In this document: in pieces, positions 8,346-16,860 of the stretch
Layout of the letters: every line of letters starts with the position of its first letter
How positions within the stretch are numbered: the stretch's first letter is position 1
Assembly (NCBI GenBank): GCA_963966315.1
Contig: CAWZYX010000030.1
Span: 1 to 27,548 of the forward strand
Source: Winogradskyella_A sp963966315
Lineage (GTDB): Bacteria; Bacteroidota; Bacteroidia; Flavobacteriales; Flavobacteriaceae
Direction: 5' to 3'
DNA length: 27,548 bases
Notes under the pieces: generated by a model
Told to the model about the DNA's origin: nothing
Databases searched by the model: none
What the model saw: only the letters and a program-made list of their open reading frames with translations
Position numbers and translations under genes: made by a program

Positions 8346-10304
8346 ATGAAAGAGAATTTTAGGAAAGCGCTTTTACATGTCTTGGCCTCAAGTAGACAAA
8401 GATTTGACTTTAAGAATATTAACTATCTTCCACGTTGGGTAATTTTAGGCTTTGATGTCTTAATTATTTTTTCTTCGCTACTTATAACGAAGGTTATAAT
8501 AAGTAGAATCAAAGGTCAGATTTTTACCCTTTCTTTTTCCACTACTGAGGTAGTAGTTCTCTTAATAAACATCGTTTTTTTTGTTCTTTTTAGAACTTAT
8601 GCAGGATTAATTAGACATTCTACTTTTTTAGACGCTGTTAGGTTTTTAGTGGCATCCGTATGTACGTTAATCACTGTAATAGTGTGCCATTATTCCTATT
8701 ATTTATATACAGGTTACAAAGAAATCATCTTCATTCCGGAACTTCTTATTTACACATTAATATCATTTTGTGGGCTATTTCTTTTTCGGGTTATGGTCAA
8801 ACAGGTGTTTGAGGTTTACCTGAACTCATCCTATGAAGAGGGCAAGCTTAAAGTATTAGTTTTTGGAACAGGTGAGAATGCAATAGCAATTGCTAACGCT
8901 CTTAAATCTGAAAAACCAAATCGCTATACAGTAATTGGTTTTGTTGAAGAAACATTACGAAATAAAAGTAAACAGATTTTGGGTCTGCCCATATTGAACA
9001 TCAAAAGAAACATTGCGTTTACTTTGCGATCTAACAAAGCTCAAGCCTTAATTTTAGCCGATAACAATATAAGTAAACAAAAAAGTCTGGAACTTATCGA
9101 TAAGTGCTTGGATTATAATTTTAAAGTTTTTCGCGCCCCATTGGTCTCCGATATAAAGGAAAATGCCAATATCACAAACCAGATACAAAAAATTCAGATT
9201 GAGGATATTTTAGAAAGAGATCCGATTAAGTTGGATAATAAACTGGTGGCAAAGGAAATTTTTAATAAGTGCATTTTTGTTACAGGTGCAGCGGGTTCTA
9301 TTGGAAGTGAGATCGTTAGGCAAGTAGCCGCCTATAAACCCAACAAATTGGTAATTATCGATCAAGCAGAGTCTCCTTTATATCAAATACAAATTGAAAT
9401 TGAAAAGGAGTTTCCTAATTTGAATTTTCAGGCAGTAATCAGTGATGTAAGGGACCTCCCAAAAACCGAAAAATTATTTGAATTAAACAGACCACATGTT
9501 GTGTTTCATGCTGCAGCTTATAAACATGTTCCTTTAATGGAACGATATCCTGCAGAGGCGGTGCTGGCCAATGTTTTGGGGTCAAAAAATGTGGCAGATC
9601 TTTCCTACCGTTATAATGCAGAAAAATTTGTATTGGTTTCCACGGATAAGGCCGTTAATCCAAGTAATGTAATGGGGGCGTCTAAACGTATCGCTGAAAT
9701 CTATATTCAAGCGCTTCAAGAACACGTGAACATAGGCCCTTTGAATCGGACGAGTTTTGTAACAACACGTTTTGGAAATGTTCTGGGAAGCAATGGTTCT
9801 GTAGTCCCTTTATTTGAGCAGCAAATCGAAGCTGGTGGTCCTGTGACCATCACCCATCCAGACATTATAAGGTACTTTATGACTATTCCGGAAGCTTGTC
9901 AACTTGTTATTGAAGCGGGTGCCATGGGCAATGGAGGTGAGGTATTTATTTTTGATATGGGTGACGCCGTTAAAATTATTGACCTGGCTAAAAAAATTAT
10001 AAAGCTGGCAGGTTATACGCCCTATAAAGATATTGATATTAAAGTAATTGGATTAAGACCAGGTGAAAAACTCTACGAAGAGTTATTAAACGACAAGACA
10101 TCTACTCTACCGACCTACAATGATAAAATAATGATTGCCAAAGTAGAGAATTATGAATATACTTCCATTAATAAAGAAATTATTGAGTTGATTGATATTG
10201 CACTCACCCAGGATAAATATAAAATTGTTAAAAAAATGAAAGCTATTGTTCCTGAGTATGTAAGTATGAACTCAAGATTTACCCAGATTGATAAAACGGT
10301 TTAA
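8346..10304 (+). CDS. UDP-GlcNAc 4,6-dehydratase, membrane-anchored (PglF/CapD-like)
   Basis: The protein has 652 residues, the usual size for the large membrane-bound PglF/CapD/WbpM group. Four N-terminal membrane helices (about 28-150) are followed by a CoA-binding-like Rossmann unit with VFGTGENAIAIANAL near 172-186. The catalytic extended-SDR domain begins FVTGAAGSIGSE at 311-322. The active site follows the pattern of this group: Thr433 in STDKA, and Met443 with Lys447 in NVMGASKR, where Met replaces the usual Tyr. It converts UDP-GlcNAc to the 4-keto-6-deoxy sugar, the first step toward bacillosamine-type sugars. It completes the set with the aminotransferase and acetyltransferase upstream. 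It is separated from the aminotransferase by 92 bases. Confidence 0.92.
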   Translation: MKENFRKALLHVLASSRQRFDFKNINYLPRWVILGFDVLIIFSSLLITKVIISRIKGQIFTLSFSTTEVVVLLINIVFFVLFRTYAGLIRHSTFLDAVRFLVASVCTLITVIVCHYSYYLYTGYKEIIFIPELLIYTLISFCGLFLFRVMVKQVFEVYLNSSYEEGKLKVLVFGTGENAIAIANALKSEKPNRYTVIGFVEETLRNKSKQILGLPILNIKRNIAFTLRSNKAQALILADNNISKQKSLELIDKCLDYNFKVFRAPLVSDIKENANITNQIQKIQIEDILERDPIKLDNKLVAKEIFNKCIFVTGAAGSIGSEIVRQVAAYKPNKLVIIDQAESPLYQIQIEIEKEFPNLNFQAVISDVRDLPKTEKLFELNRPHVVFHAAAYKHVPLMERYPAEAVLANVLGSKNVADLSYRYNAEKFVLVSTDKAVNPSNVMGASKRIAEIYIQALQEHVNIGPLNRTSFVTTRFGNVLGSNGSVVPLFEQQIEAGGPVTITHPDIIRYFMTIPEACQLVIEAGAMGNGGEVFIFDMGDAVKIIDLAKKIIKLAGYTPYKDIDIKVIGLRPGEKLYEELLNDKTSTLPTYNDKIMIAKVENYEYTSINKEIIELIDIALTQDKYKIVKKMKAIVPEYVSMNSRFTQIDKTV

Positions 10305-10365
10305 CTAACAACCAGAAGGTATTGCTTGTTGGGTTCAAGAAATAATAAGCCTTAAAAGTGTTTAC

Positions 10366-10386
10366 AAACCATATTTTTTGGTTTTT
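10366..10386 (+). terminator. Possible weak terminator after the dehydratase
   Basis: AAACCA (10366-10371) pairs with TGGTTT (10379-10384) across a 7-base T-rich loop, and two more T residues follow. The stem is short and AT-rich. Its place between the dehydratase stop and a consensus promoter box at 10449 is the main reason to consider it. Confidence 0.3.
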
Positions 10387-10448
10387 AATAAGTTTGGGAT
10401 CAGTCAAATAATCAAATAAGGTATGAAGTGGAAGCTGCAAAAGCTTCG

Positions 10449-10456
10449 TATCTTTG
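10449..10456 (+). promoter_or_regulatory. Candidate -7 promoter box for the WcaJ-like gene
   Basis: TATCTTTG matches TAnnTTTG exactly and lies 71 bases upstream of the ATG at 10528, which would give an untranslated leader of about 65 bases. A perfect inverted repeat, GAAGCT-GCAAA-AGCTTC (10431-10447), abuts the box immediately upstream and could be an operator. No TTG is seen at the -33 position. The 223-base gap from 10305 to 10527 holds no credible gene. Confidence 0.5.
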
Positions 10457-10527
10457 ATAGTAGACTCAAGGAAAAGGGCAAGTCCGAAACAATAACTTAA
10501 AAGACTGCTTATCAATTACAGACATAG

Positions 10528-11934
10528 ATGGGTTTTATTCGCGGAAGATATTCATGGCTTTTAAGACCTGCATTAGTGGTTTATGATTTACTTGTAATCA
10601 ATCTCTGGGCCACTTATTTTCTTACAATCCAAACTAGCCAGGGACTTCGCGATACTCCTTCCGGAGAAAACAATTTCTTCGTATTTCATATTTATATAAC
10701 CATATGCTGGTTTTTGTCTGCACAATTCATTCGTTTTTATGAAGTATATCGATATACGACTTGGCTTGATTTATTTTCCTTGCTGATAAAACAGTTTTTG
10801 GTTTTCGCTTTTACAGTTTATGCCTTTGTTGGCTTTTTTCCTTCTACCTCTATCTCGACTTTAGCCGTCGCAAGTTATTTGCTTTACATCTCAATTTCCG
10901 TATCAACGTTGAAGCTATTAAGTTATTACGGGTTAAAACTAATGCGCCGTTTTCTTAAAGGGAATTTAAGAAATGTGATTGTGGTAGGGAGTGGAGAAAG
11001 TGCAAGAGCGCTTAAGAATATGTTTCTGAATCAAAAAACCCTAGGTTATAAATTAAAAGGAGTATTCAACAATTCCACAGATCCAGAAGTTTCGGGCAGC
11101 ATTCAAGACTCATTTCATTATTTGAATAACCGCTCTGAAATCGACGAAATATACTGTGCTATTGATGAATTAACCGATAAAGAAATTAATGAGTACATCA
11201 GGATAGCTAATGAAAACAAATGCAACATTAAGTTTATTCCAAACACAAAAAAGTTGGCAACTAAGCGACTAAAAACGGAATATTATCAATATACACCTGT
11301 ATTGTCCCTTGAAGAAATTAGGCTTAATAAAATTGACAACCAGTGGTTAAAGAGATCTTTCGATATTGTGTTTTCGCTCTTTATTATTGTTTTTGTTTTG
11401 TCCTGGCTATCAGTAATCTTGTTTATTTTAATAAAGTTGGAATCCAGAGGCCCTTTGTTTTATTCCCATCAACGTACAGGAATCAATTATAAAGTTTTTA
11501 CATGCTATAAGTACAGATCAATGCATATTACCGAAGAAATCGATGGCACTTATGTGATACCTAACGATAAAAGAGTGACTGCTATTGGGAAGGTGTTGAG
11601 ATCCACAAGTTTAGATGAATTACCTCAGTTTATAAATGTACTAATAGGCGACATGAGCGTTGTAGGTCCGCGCCCGCACATGTTATCTTATACAGAGGCC
11701 TATGCTAAAAAAATTAATAAGTATAATTTTATGTTTAGGCATCATGTCAAACCAGGTATAACAGGTTTGGCACAAACCAGAGGATACAGAGGTGAAATTG
11801 AATCTGATCAAGATATCATTGGTAGAGTCAAATACGACATTTTTTATATCGAGAATTGGTCTCTTCTTTTAGATATTAAAATTATTTTTCAAACCTTTCT
11901 TAATATAATTAAAGGAGAGGAGAAGGCATATTAA
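10528..11934 (+). CDS. Large phosphoglycosyl transferase (WcaJ-like undecaprenyl-phosphate sugar phosphotransferase)
   Basis: The protein has 468 residues. Four N-terminal membrane helices (about 12-135) and a soluble Rossmann-like module with VVGSGESARALKNM near 152-165 lead into a fifth hydrophobic segment (about 277-302). The C-terminal PF02397 catalytic domain has SLDELPQF with the dyad Asp363-Glu364, GPRPHM near 380 and KPGITGLAQTRGYRGE near 408-423. It transfers hexose-1-phosphate, often glucose or galactose, from a UDP-sugar to undecaprenyl phosphate. It is a second initiating enzyme about 4 kb from the PglC-type one, with its own promoter, so it probably starts a different glycan. Its stop overlaps the stop of the opposite-strand GT4 gene on TTAA. 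Confidence 0.92.
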   Translation: MGFIRGRYSWLLRPALVVYDLLVINLWATYFLTIQTSQGLRDTPSGENNFFVFHIYITICWFLSAQFIRFYEVYRYTTWLDLFSLLIKQFLVFAFTVYAFVGFFPSTSISTLAVASYLLYISISVSTLKLLSYYGLKLMRRFLKGNLRNVIVVGSGESARALKNMFLNQKTLGYKLKGVFNNSTDPEVSGSIQDSFHYLNNRSEIDEIYCAIDELTDKEINEYIRIANENKCNIKFIPNTKKLATKRLKTEYYQYTPVLSLEEIRLNKIDNQWLKRSFDIVFSLFIIVFVLSWLSVILFILIKLESRGPLFYSHQRTGINYKVFTCYKYRSMHITEEIDGTYVIPNDKRVTAIGKVLRSTSLDELPQFINVLIGDMSVVGPRPHMLSYTEAYAKKINKYNFMFRHHVKPGITGLAQTRGYRGEIESDQDIIGRVKYDIFYIENWSLLLDIKIIFQTFLNIIKGEEKAY

Positions 11935-13097
11935 AGTAGTTCCTTTTTAAGCTCTTGTAGCTGTGTGTCATAATTGAAATGCTTTAGTGAAATGGCTCTT
12001 ATGGAAGACTTATTAAACTTGAAAAGGTTGGGTTTAACCTCCTCCTGAATTGTCGCGTTTAATTGCTTATAATCTTGCGGATTTACCACCCAACCCAAGG
12101 CATGATCAGAAACAATACCTTCCCCTTCGCCACCACCAAAGTATATCATTGGGATGCCAAGAGCGGCCAATTCAAAAATTTTTGACGGGACTGATCCGTA
12201 AATTCGCTTTACCAGAGGAACAATAGCAACATCATAAGTCATTAATTTGCGATGTAATGCCTGTCGCTCAATTCTACCATGGTATAATATGGGTAAATTG
12301 GGATGGCTCGCTATAAAGGCTTTTAGAGATGCGGTTTCCGGTCCCGAACCGTAAATATGAAATTCTATTCCTTGAAAATTCAAATGTTGACATAACTCTA
12401 CAACTCCCTGAGCTACACCTATCAAACCAGCATAAACTATTCTGATCGTGTAGGAAGTCTTTGGAGGCTTACTTGCGTCGTCCATGATTTTTATCCTTGG
12501 AAAGTTTCGGTACAACATGAGTTTAGGATAAACAGTTATGCGTTTCACATGTTGCAGGATTTCGTTACTCTGTCCCAGAATCAAGTGGGCGTTCCGATAG
12601 TTAAAAGATTCCATTCTTTTAAGAGTTGAATAGACCAAGCCTTCTTTTACTGCTCCTAAATTTAGGGCTGCATCAGGCCATAAGTCACTCACATTTAAAA
12701 CCAGTTTTCGATGTCTAGACCTCAAAAAAAAGATACTGGTAAAGGCGACCAGTAGTGGGGGTGATTGGATAATCACTCTTTTTGGTATGGCATTAAACAC
12801 AAAGTAGAACATTAGACTAAGGCTGTAAGAAAGCATTGATAAAAATCGTACCGCTTTATTCTTTGAATTGGAGGGCAAAATCCATAATCGAATAACTCTA
12901 ATTCCATCTTCATAAGAGCTATCTTTTAGTTTGCCTCGGTACTGATTAAAAATTCGACCTTCTGGGTAATTTGGTAGAGGAGATAAAACAGTTACTTCGA
13001 AGTTGCGATTTAATCCTTTTGCCAATTGATGTATTCGATTGGAAGCGGCCCCCATTTCTGGCGGATAATAGTGACTTATAATAAGTACCTTTTTCAT
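11931..13097 (-). CDS. GT4 family glycosyltransferase (WbuB-like)
   Basis: This 388-residue GT-B enzyme starts MKKVLIISHYYPPEMGAASN, the typical beginning of WbuB-like amino-sugar transferases. NVSDLWPDAALNLG lies near 136-149. The donor half has RIVYAGLIGVAQG near 219-231 and YGSVPSKIFELAALGIPMIYF near 302-322. One hydrophobic segment (about 84-102) may dip into the membrane. It is the last gene of the minus-strand operon, and its ATG overlaps the wecB stop by 4 bases (ATGA). WecB next door makes UDP-ManNAc, so a ManNAc-derived donor is possible but unproven. The gene runs tail-to-tail into the WcaJ-like gene. Confidence 0.87.
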   Translation of the reverse strand: MKKVLIISHYYPPEMGAASNRIHQLAKGLNRNFEVTVLSPLPNYPEGRIFNQYRGKLKDSSYEDGIRVIRLWILPSNSKNKAVRFLSMLSYSLSLMFYFVFNAIPKRVIIQSPPLLVAFTSIFFLRSRHRKLVLNVSDLWPDAALNLGAVKEGLVYSTLKRMESFNYRNAHLILGQSNEILQHVKRITVYPKLMLYRNFPRIKIMDDASKPPKTSYTIRIVYAGLIGVAQGVVELCQHLNFQGIEFHIYGSGPETASLKAFIASHPNLPILYHGRIERQALHRKLMTYDVAIVPLVKRIYGSVPSKIFELAALGIPMIYFGGGEGEGIVSDHALGWVVNPQDYKQLNATIQEEVKPNLFKFNKSSIRAISLKHFNYDTQLQELKKELL

Positions 13098-14188
13098 GCT
13101 TGGAAAATGTCCAGAATGTGCTCTACGATACGTTTAGCGGAGTTTCCATCCCATAATGGTGGGATCCCTCCTTTTTTCCAGGTCCCTTTGAAAAGGGAGG
13201 AAAATGCATGCTCAATTTTCAACGGGTCATTACCAACCAATAAATTGGTGCCAATTTCGCATGTCTCTGGTCTCTCTGTGGTATTTCGAAATGTAATGCA
13301 AGGGACATTTAGAACTGTTGCCTCTTCTGTAATACCACCTGAATCTGTTAGAATAGCCTTTGCATGTTTTATTAGGTAAATAAAGTTTAAGTAGCCTTGT
13401 GGTTCTGTATAATGAAAGTTAGAATTGTAGAAATCTATGCTGTCGAGTAGTTTTTTAGTTCTTGGATGCACAGGGAAAATAACAGGAAGATTCTGGGTCA
13501 GCTTTGAAATCTGCTCTAATAAAGACCTGAATTGATTTATTCCATCAACGTTACTCGGACGATGTAATGTAAGGACAAAATAAGACTTCGGCTTCAGACC
13601 AAGCGTTTGGAAGAATTCGGGAGATCTAAGTCGATTGAGGTTTTTATTCAAGGTGTCAATCATGACATTGCCAACAAAATAAATATCCGATTCAGTCTTG
13701 CCTGATTTTTTAAGGTTTTCTCCTGCAAGCTTAGAGGTTGTAAAAAAAATATCGGTAATACTATCTGTAACTATTCTGTTAATTTCTTCAGGCATGGTTA
13801 AATCCCCAGAACGTATACCCGCTTCAATATGTGCTAAAGGAATACATGCTTTTTTGGTTACAATTGAACACGCCATGGTTGAGGTAACATCACCAACTAC
13901 AATCACGAGATCTGGTCTAAACCGGATCAAATCCTTTTCAAAACCTGTCATCACGGCGGCAGTTTGTTCAGCTTGTGTCCCGCTTTTTACATTTAAATTT
14001 ATATCTGGATTTGGAATGTTTAGCTCTTCAAAAAAGGCTGAACTCAGATTTTTATCATAATGTTGACCAGTATGTACTAACCTGAAATTAATATCAACAC
14101 CAAGTTCTTGTTTAGCCTGAATAGCATGAATAACCGGAGCGATCTTCATAAAATTTGGTCGTGCACCTGCAACTATTGTAATGTTCAT
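13094..14188 (-). CDS. wecB: UDP-N-acetylglucosamine 2-epimerase, non-hydrolysing (WecB)
   Basis: This 364-residue cytoplasmic enzyme interconverts UDP-GlcNAc and UDP-ManNAc, supplying ManNAc for surface glycans. It begins MNITIVAGARPNFMKIAPVI, where Arg10 is the conserved nucleotide contact. VVGDVTSTMA puts Asp100 and HIEAGIRSGD puts Glu122 in the active site. TLHRPSNVD places His209, and TDSGGITEEATVL (281-293) with RNTTERPE (301-308) binds UDP. All expected catalytic residues are present. It sits 8 bases after the PaaK-like ligase and overlaps the GT4 by 4 bases. No UDP-ManNAc dehydrogenase is visible here, so the product may be used directly or oxidised by an enzyme encoded elsewhere. Confidence 0.95.
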   Translation of the reverse strand: MNITIVAGARPNFMKIAPVIHAIQAKQELGVDINFRLVHTGQHYDKNLSSAFFEELNIPNPDINLNVKSGTQAEQTAAVMTGFEKDLIRFRPDLVIVVGDVTSTMACSIVTKKACIPLAHIEAGIRSGDLTMPEEINRIVTDSITDIFFTTSKLAGENLKKSGKTESDIYFVGNVMIDTLNKNLNRLRSPEFFQTLGLKPKSYFVLTLHRPSNVDGINQFRSLLEQISKLTQNLPVIFPVHPRTKKLLDSIDFYNSNFHYTEPQGYLNFIYLIKHAKAILTDSGGITEEATVLNVPCITFRNTTERPETCEIGTNLLVGNDPLKIEHAFSSLFKGTWKKGGIPPLWDGNSAKRIVEHILDIFQA

Positions 14189-14196
14189 AAAGGAAG

Positions 14197-15504
14197 TTAA
14201 ATACGTGAAATAAACTGTTTTAATTTTCCGCTACCGGATCTTTTTATTTGATGTTTTCTTTCAAAATTGATGTGTAATCCTGGCTCAAGATATTTAATTA
14301 TTTCAGAACATATCTTAGACTTATAATGCTCTTCCAATTCTTCAGAAGAGATATATTTTATAAGGAATGAATCCAATTCAGTTTGCTCAATCACAAACTC
14401 CTTTACATTCCCATCGTTTTCTATGATGCTTTTGGTCACATAATAAAATGTAAGTCCGGCAGCCGTGTTGCCACTTGGGAGCCGCACCAGGTCATTACTG
14501 CGGCCAATTAGTTGTTTTAAAACGGGTTTTACCATGGTACTTGATTCGTCCATAACCCCTATATCGCCTATGTCATAACGGATAAACGGATGGGCTTTAT
14601 TAAACAGGGAAGTAATGACCACACGACCTTCTTCCCCATAGGGGAGCACCATATCGTGTTCATCGACTATTTCCACATAAAGCGTGTCACTATTTAATTG
14701 CCATTCGCCCCGGAGATTTTGAAAAGCGATCAAGTCCAGTTCAGAAGCTCCGTATTCATTTACCACAGGAATACCAAAAACCGCCTGCATAAGGTATTTG
14801 TCCCCGTCAAAAAGCATTTCTGAAGTCACAATACAAACCTTTAGTGTTGGACAAATTTCTCTTAGAATCAGATCCTTACCCTTCAAAAATTTAGCAAATT
14901 GAACAATGGCACTGGTATAACCATTGATGTATTCAAAAGAGGCAGACTTAAATTTTTGCAGATACCTTTCGAAAGCCGCTTCGCTAAGATCGAAAACAGA
15001 GAAACGGTATCTATTAGCAAACCAATCTTTGAGGCGCTCCTTCGTGTTTCCGACATAATCCAGGGGAATACCATAGAATCGAGCCTGCAGGGACTTGTTA
15101 AAATCAATCCCATACCATTGAAAACGATCCATGATCAGTGCCCAGGTCATGGCATGGCACCATTTATCCTTGGCAAAAATAAAGGGGTCTCCGGAAGACC
15201 CGGAAGTTTTGTTGACATAAACGTTTTTTTTATGGTAATCTTCAGATAAGCGCTCCTCAAGGGGGCATTGAAGATCTCTTTTGTTCATGATTGGCACAGA
15301 ATTCCAATCTCCTTTGTAAGTTCCAAGGATTTTATTTCTGTAGAAAGCTGTGTGCTCAATGTGGTAATTTACAATTTGGTTTCGACGGTCAAAAATATCT
15401 TGCCTTTTTTCCTCTGGGCTCAGCCTTTGCATCGCTTCTAAATGAGATTTGGCACTCTTTATATCAAAGCCGCTAAACTGGAGGGAAAGGTCAAATAATC
15501 TCAA
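14197..15504 (-). CDS. PaaK/CapK-like adenylate-forming enzyme in the glycan operon
   Basis: This 435-residue ANL-superfamily protein resembles phenylacetate-CoA ligase and the CapK proteins of capsule clusters. The ATP-binding P-loop is VNKTSGSSGDPF at about 97-108. The aromatic NEYGASE motif is at 248-254 and the ribose-binding RYDIGD at 308-313, with a C-terminal subdomain ending in basic residues. The family activates a carboxylic acid as an acyl-adenylate; here the acid is unknown. Placement ahead of wecB and a glycosyltransferase suggests acyl decoration of an amino sugar, as an inference. The best start is the TTG at 15504, because the conserved LFDLSLQFSGFDIKSAKS comes before the first ATG. 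Confidence 0.82.
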   Translation of the reverse strand: MRLFDLSLQFSGFDIKSAKSHLEAMQRLSPEEKRQDIFDRRNQIVNYHIEHTAFYRNKILGTYKGDWNSVPIMNKRDLQCPLEERLSEDYHKKNVYVNKTSGSSGDPFIFAKDKWCHAMTWALIMDRFQWYGIDFNKSLQARFYGIPLDYVGNTKERLKDWFANRYRFSVFDLSEAAFERYLQKFKSASFEYINGYTSAIVQFAKFLKGKDLILREICPTLKVCIVTSEMLFDGDKYLMQAVFGIPVVNEYGASELDLIAFQNLRGEWQLNSDTLYVEIVDEHDMVLPYGEEGRVVITSLFNKAHPFIRYDIGDIGVMDESSTMVKPVLKQLIGRSNDLVRLPSGNTAAGLTFYYVTKSIIENDGNVKEFVIEQTELDSFLIKYISSEELEEHYKSKICSEIIKYLEPGLHINFERKHQIKRSGSGKLKQFISRI

Positions 15505-15560
15505 GAAAACAGAGGACTAAGGTTTCTGTAAATTAATTATTTTTTCCCCCTAAAAGCAAC

Positions 15561-15568
15561 TATTTTTG
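15561..15568 (+). promoter_or_regulatory. Candidate -7 promoter box for purD
   Basis: TATTTTTG matches TAnnTTTG exactly and ends 20 bases before the purD ATG, predicting a leader of about 15 bases. It lies in the 84-base divergent gap between the minus-strand glycan operon and purD. No clear -33 TTG and no matching box for the minus-strand operon were found. Confidence 0.55.
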
Positions 15569-15588
15569 CCTAAATAATCTTCAGTTTT

Positions 15589-16860
15589 ATGAATATTCTG
15601 GTACTTGGCTCAGGGGGACGTGAGCACACTTTTGCCTGGAAAATTGCCCAAAGCGCTCATTGTGATCAGCTTTTTGTGGCGCCGGGGAATTCTGGCACTC
15701 ACAAGATAGCCACCAACCTATCTATAGCAGTTACCGGCTTTTCTGAAATTAAAAAAGCGGTTATTCAGCATCAGATCAAAATGGTTGTGGTAGGACCGGA
15801 GGATCCCTTGGTGCAGGGTATTTATGATTTCTTTGAATCTGATGAAGAGCTGAAAGATGTTTTGGTCATAGGCCCATCCGGAGCAGCTGCGCAATTGGAA
15901 GGGAGTAAGGAGTTTGCCAAAGAATTTATGAGCAGACACGATATTCCAACAGCAGCCTACAAAAGCTTTACTGCTGAGACACTTGAAGAAGGATATGGGT
16001 TTCTGGACTCCCTGAAGGCACCATATGTCTTAAAAGCAGATGGACTCGCAGCAGGAAAAGGAGTTCTGATCCTCGACGACGTGGAAGTTGCCAAAAAAGA
16101 GCTCAGAAACATGTTGTTGGATAAAAAGTTTGGTAAGGCAAGTGCCAAGGTGGTGATCGAGGAATTTTTGGACGGAATTGAACTGAGTTGCTTTGTGCTT
16201 ACCGACGGTAAGCATTACAAGATCCTGCCAATGGCCAAAGATTATAAAAGAATTGGGGAAGGTGATACCGGCCTGAACACCGGTGGTATGGGGGCTATCT
16301 CACCCGTTCCGTTTGCCAGCCAGGATTTTAAGGAAAAAATTGAACAGAGAATAGTCATCCCTACTATGCAGGGGCTTCAGAAGGACGAACTAAACTACAA
16401 GGGGTTTATTTTTATAGGGCTTATAAAGGTTGGAGACCAGCCCAAAGTGATCGAGTACAATGTACGTATGGGTGATCCTGAGACCGAAGTGGTAATTCCG
16501 AGAATAAAATCTGATCTTGTGGAACTACTAATGGGAGTTGGCAATCAGCAGTTAAACCAACAAACTCTGGAGATAGAATCCCAATCAGCAAGTACGGTTA
16601 TGTTGGTTTCAGGTGGCTATCCGGAGTCCTATGAGAAAGGAAAAGTCATTCATGGCTTAGAGGATGTTACAGATTCTTTGTTATTCCATGCAGGGGCACA
16701 GCAGCAGGGTTCCGAAGTTCTTACTTCAGGGGGGAGGGTTTTGGCAGTTACCTCTTTCGGGAAGACCTTTGAAGAAGCCATCAAAAAGTCTTATCAATCA
16801 ATAGAAAAACTAAGATTTGATAAGATGTATTACAGGAAGGATATTGGTTTCGACCTATAG
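15589..16860 (+). CDS. purD: Phosphoribosylamine-glycine ligase (GAR synthetase)
   Basis: This 423-residue cytoplasmic enzyme has the full length of PurD. It joins glycine to phosphoribosylamine with ATP in the second step of purine synthesis. The N-terminal domain starts MNILVLGSGGREHTFAW and has GPEDPLVQGI at 69-78. The ATP-grasp domain has VLKADGLAAGKGV near 147-159, NTGGMGA near 230 and the metal-binding YNVRMGDPETEVV near 295. No fusion to other pur enzymes is seen. Its TAG lies within the palindrome CTATAG, which also provides the stop of the opposite-strand DUF6341 gene. Confidence 0.97.
   Translation: MNILVLGSGGREHTFAWKIAQSAHCDQLFVAPGNSGTHKIATNLSIAVTGFSEIKKAVIQHQIKMVVVGPEDPLVQGIYDFFESDEELKDVLVIGPSGAAAQLEGSKEFAKEFMSRHDIPTAAYKSFTAETLEEGYGFLDSLKAPYVLKADGLAAGKGVLILDDVEVAKKELRNMLLDKKFGKASAKVVIEEFLDGIELSCFVLTDGKHYKILPMAKDYKRIGEGDTGLNTGGMGAISPVPFASQDFKEKIEQRIVIPTMQGLQKDELNYKGFIFIGLIKVGDQPKVIEYNVRMGDPETEVVIPRIKSDLVELLMGVGNQQLNQQTLEIESQSASTVMLVSGGYPESYEKGKVIHGLEDVTDSLLFHAGAQQQGSEVLTSGGRVLAVTSFGKTFEEAIKKSYQSIEKLRFDKMYYRKDIGFDL

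Noticed and set aside
10279..10515. Minus-strand 78-codon ORF in the gap before the WcaJ-like gene
   Set aside because: It overlaps the end of the dehydratase gene, has no family resemblance, and crosses a consensus promoter box for the downstream gene.
13183..13198. Near-perfect palindrome TCCCTTT-GA-AAAGGGA
   Set aside because: It lies inside the wecB coding frame, has no T-run suited to a terminator on either strand at the right place, and is explained by codon content.
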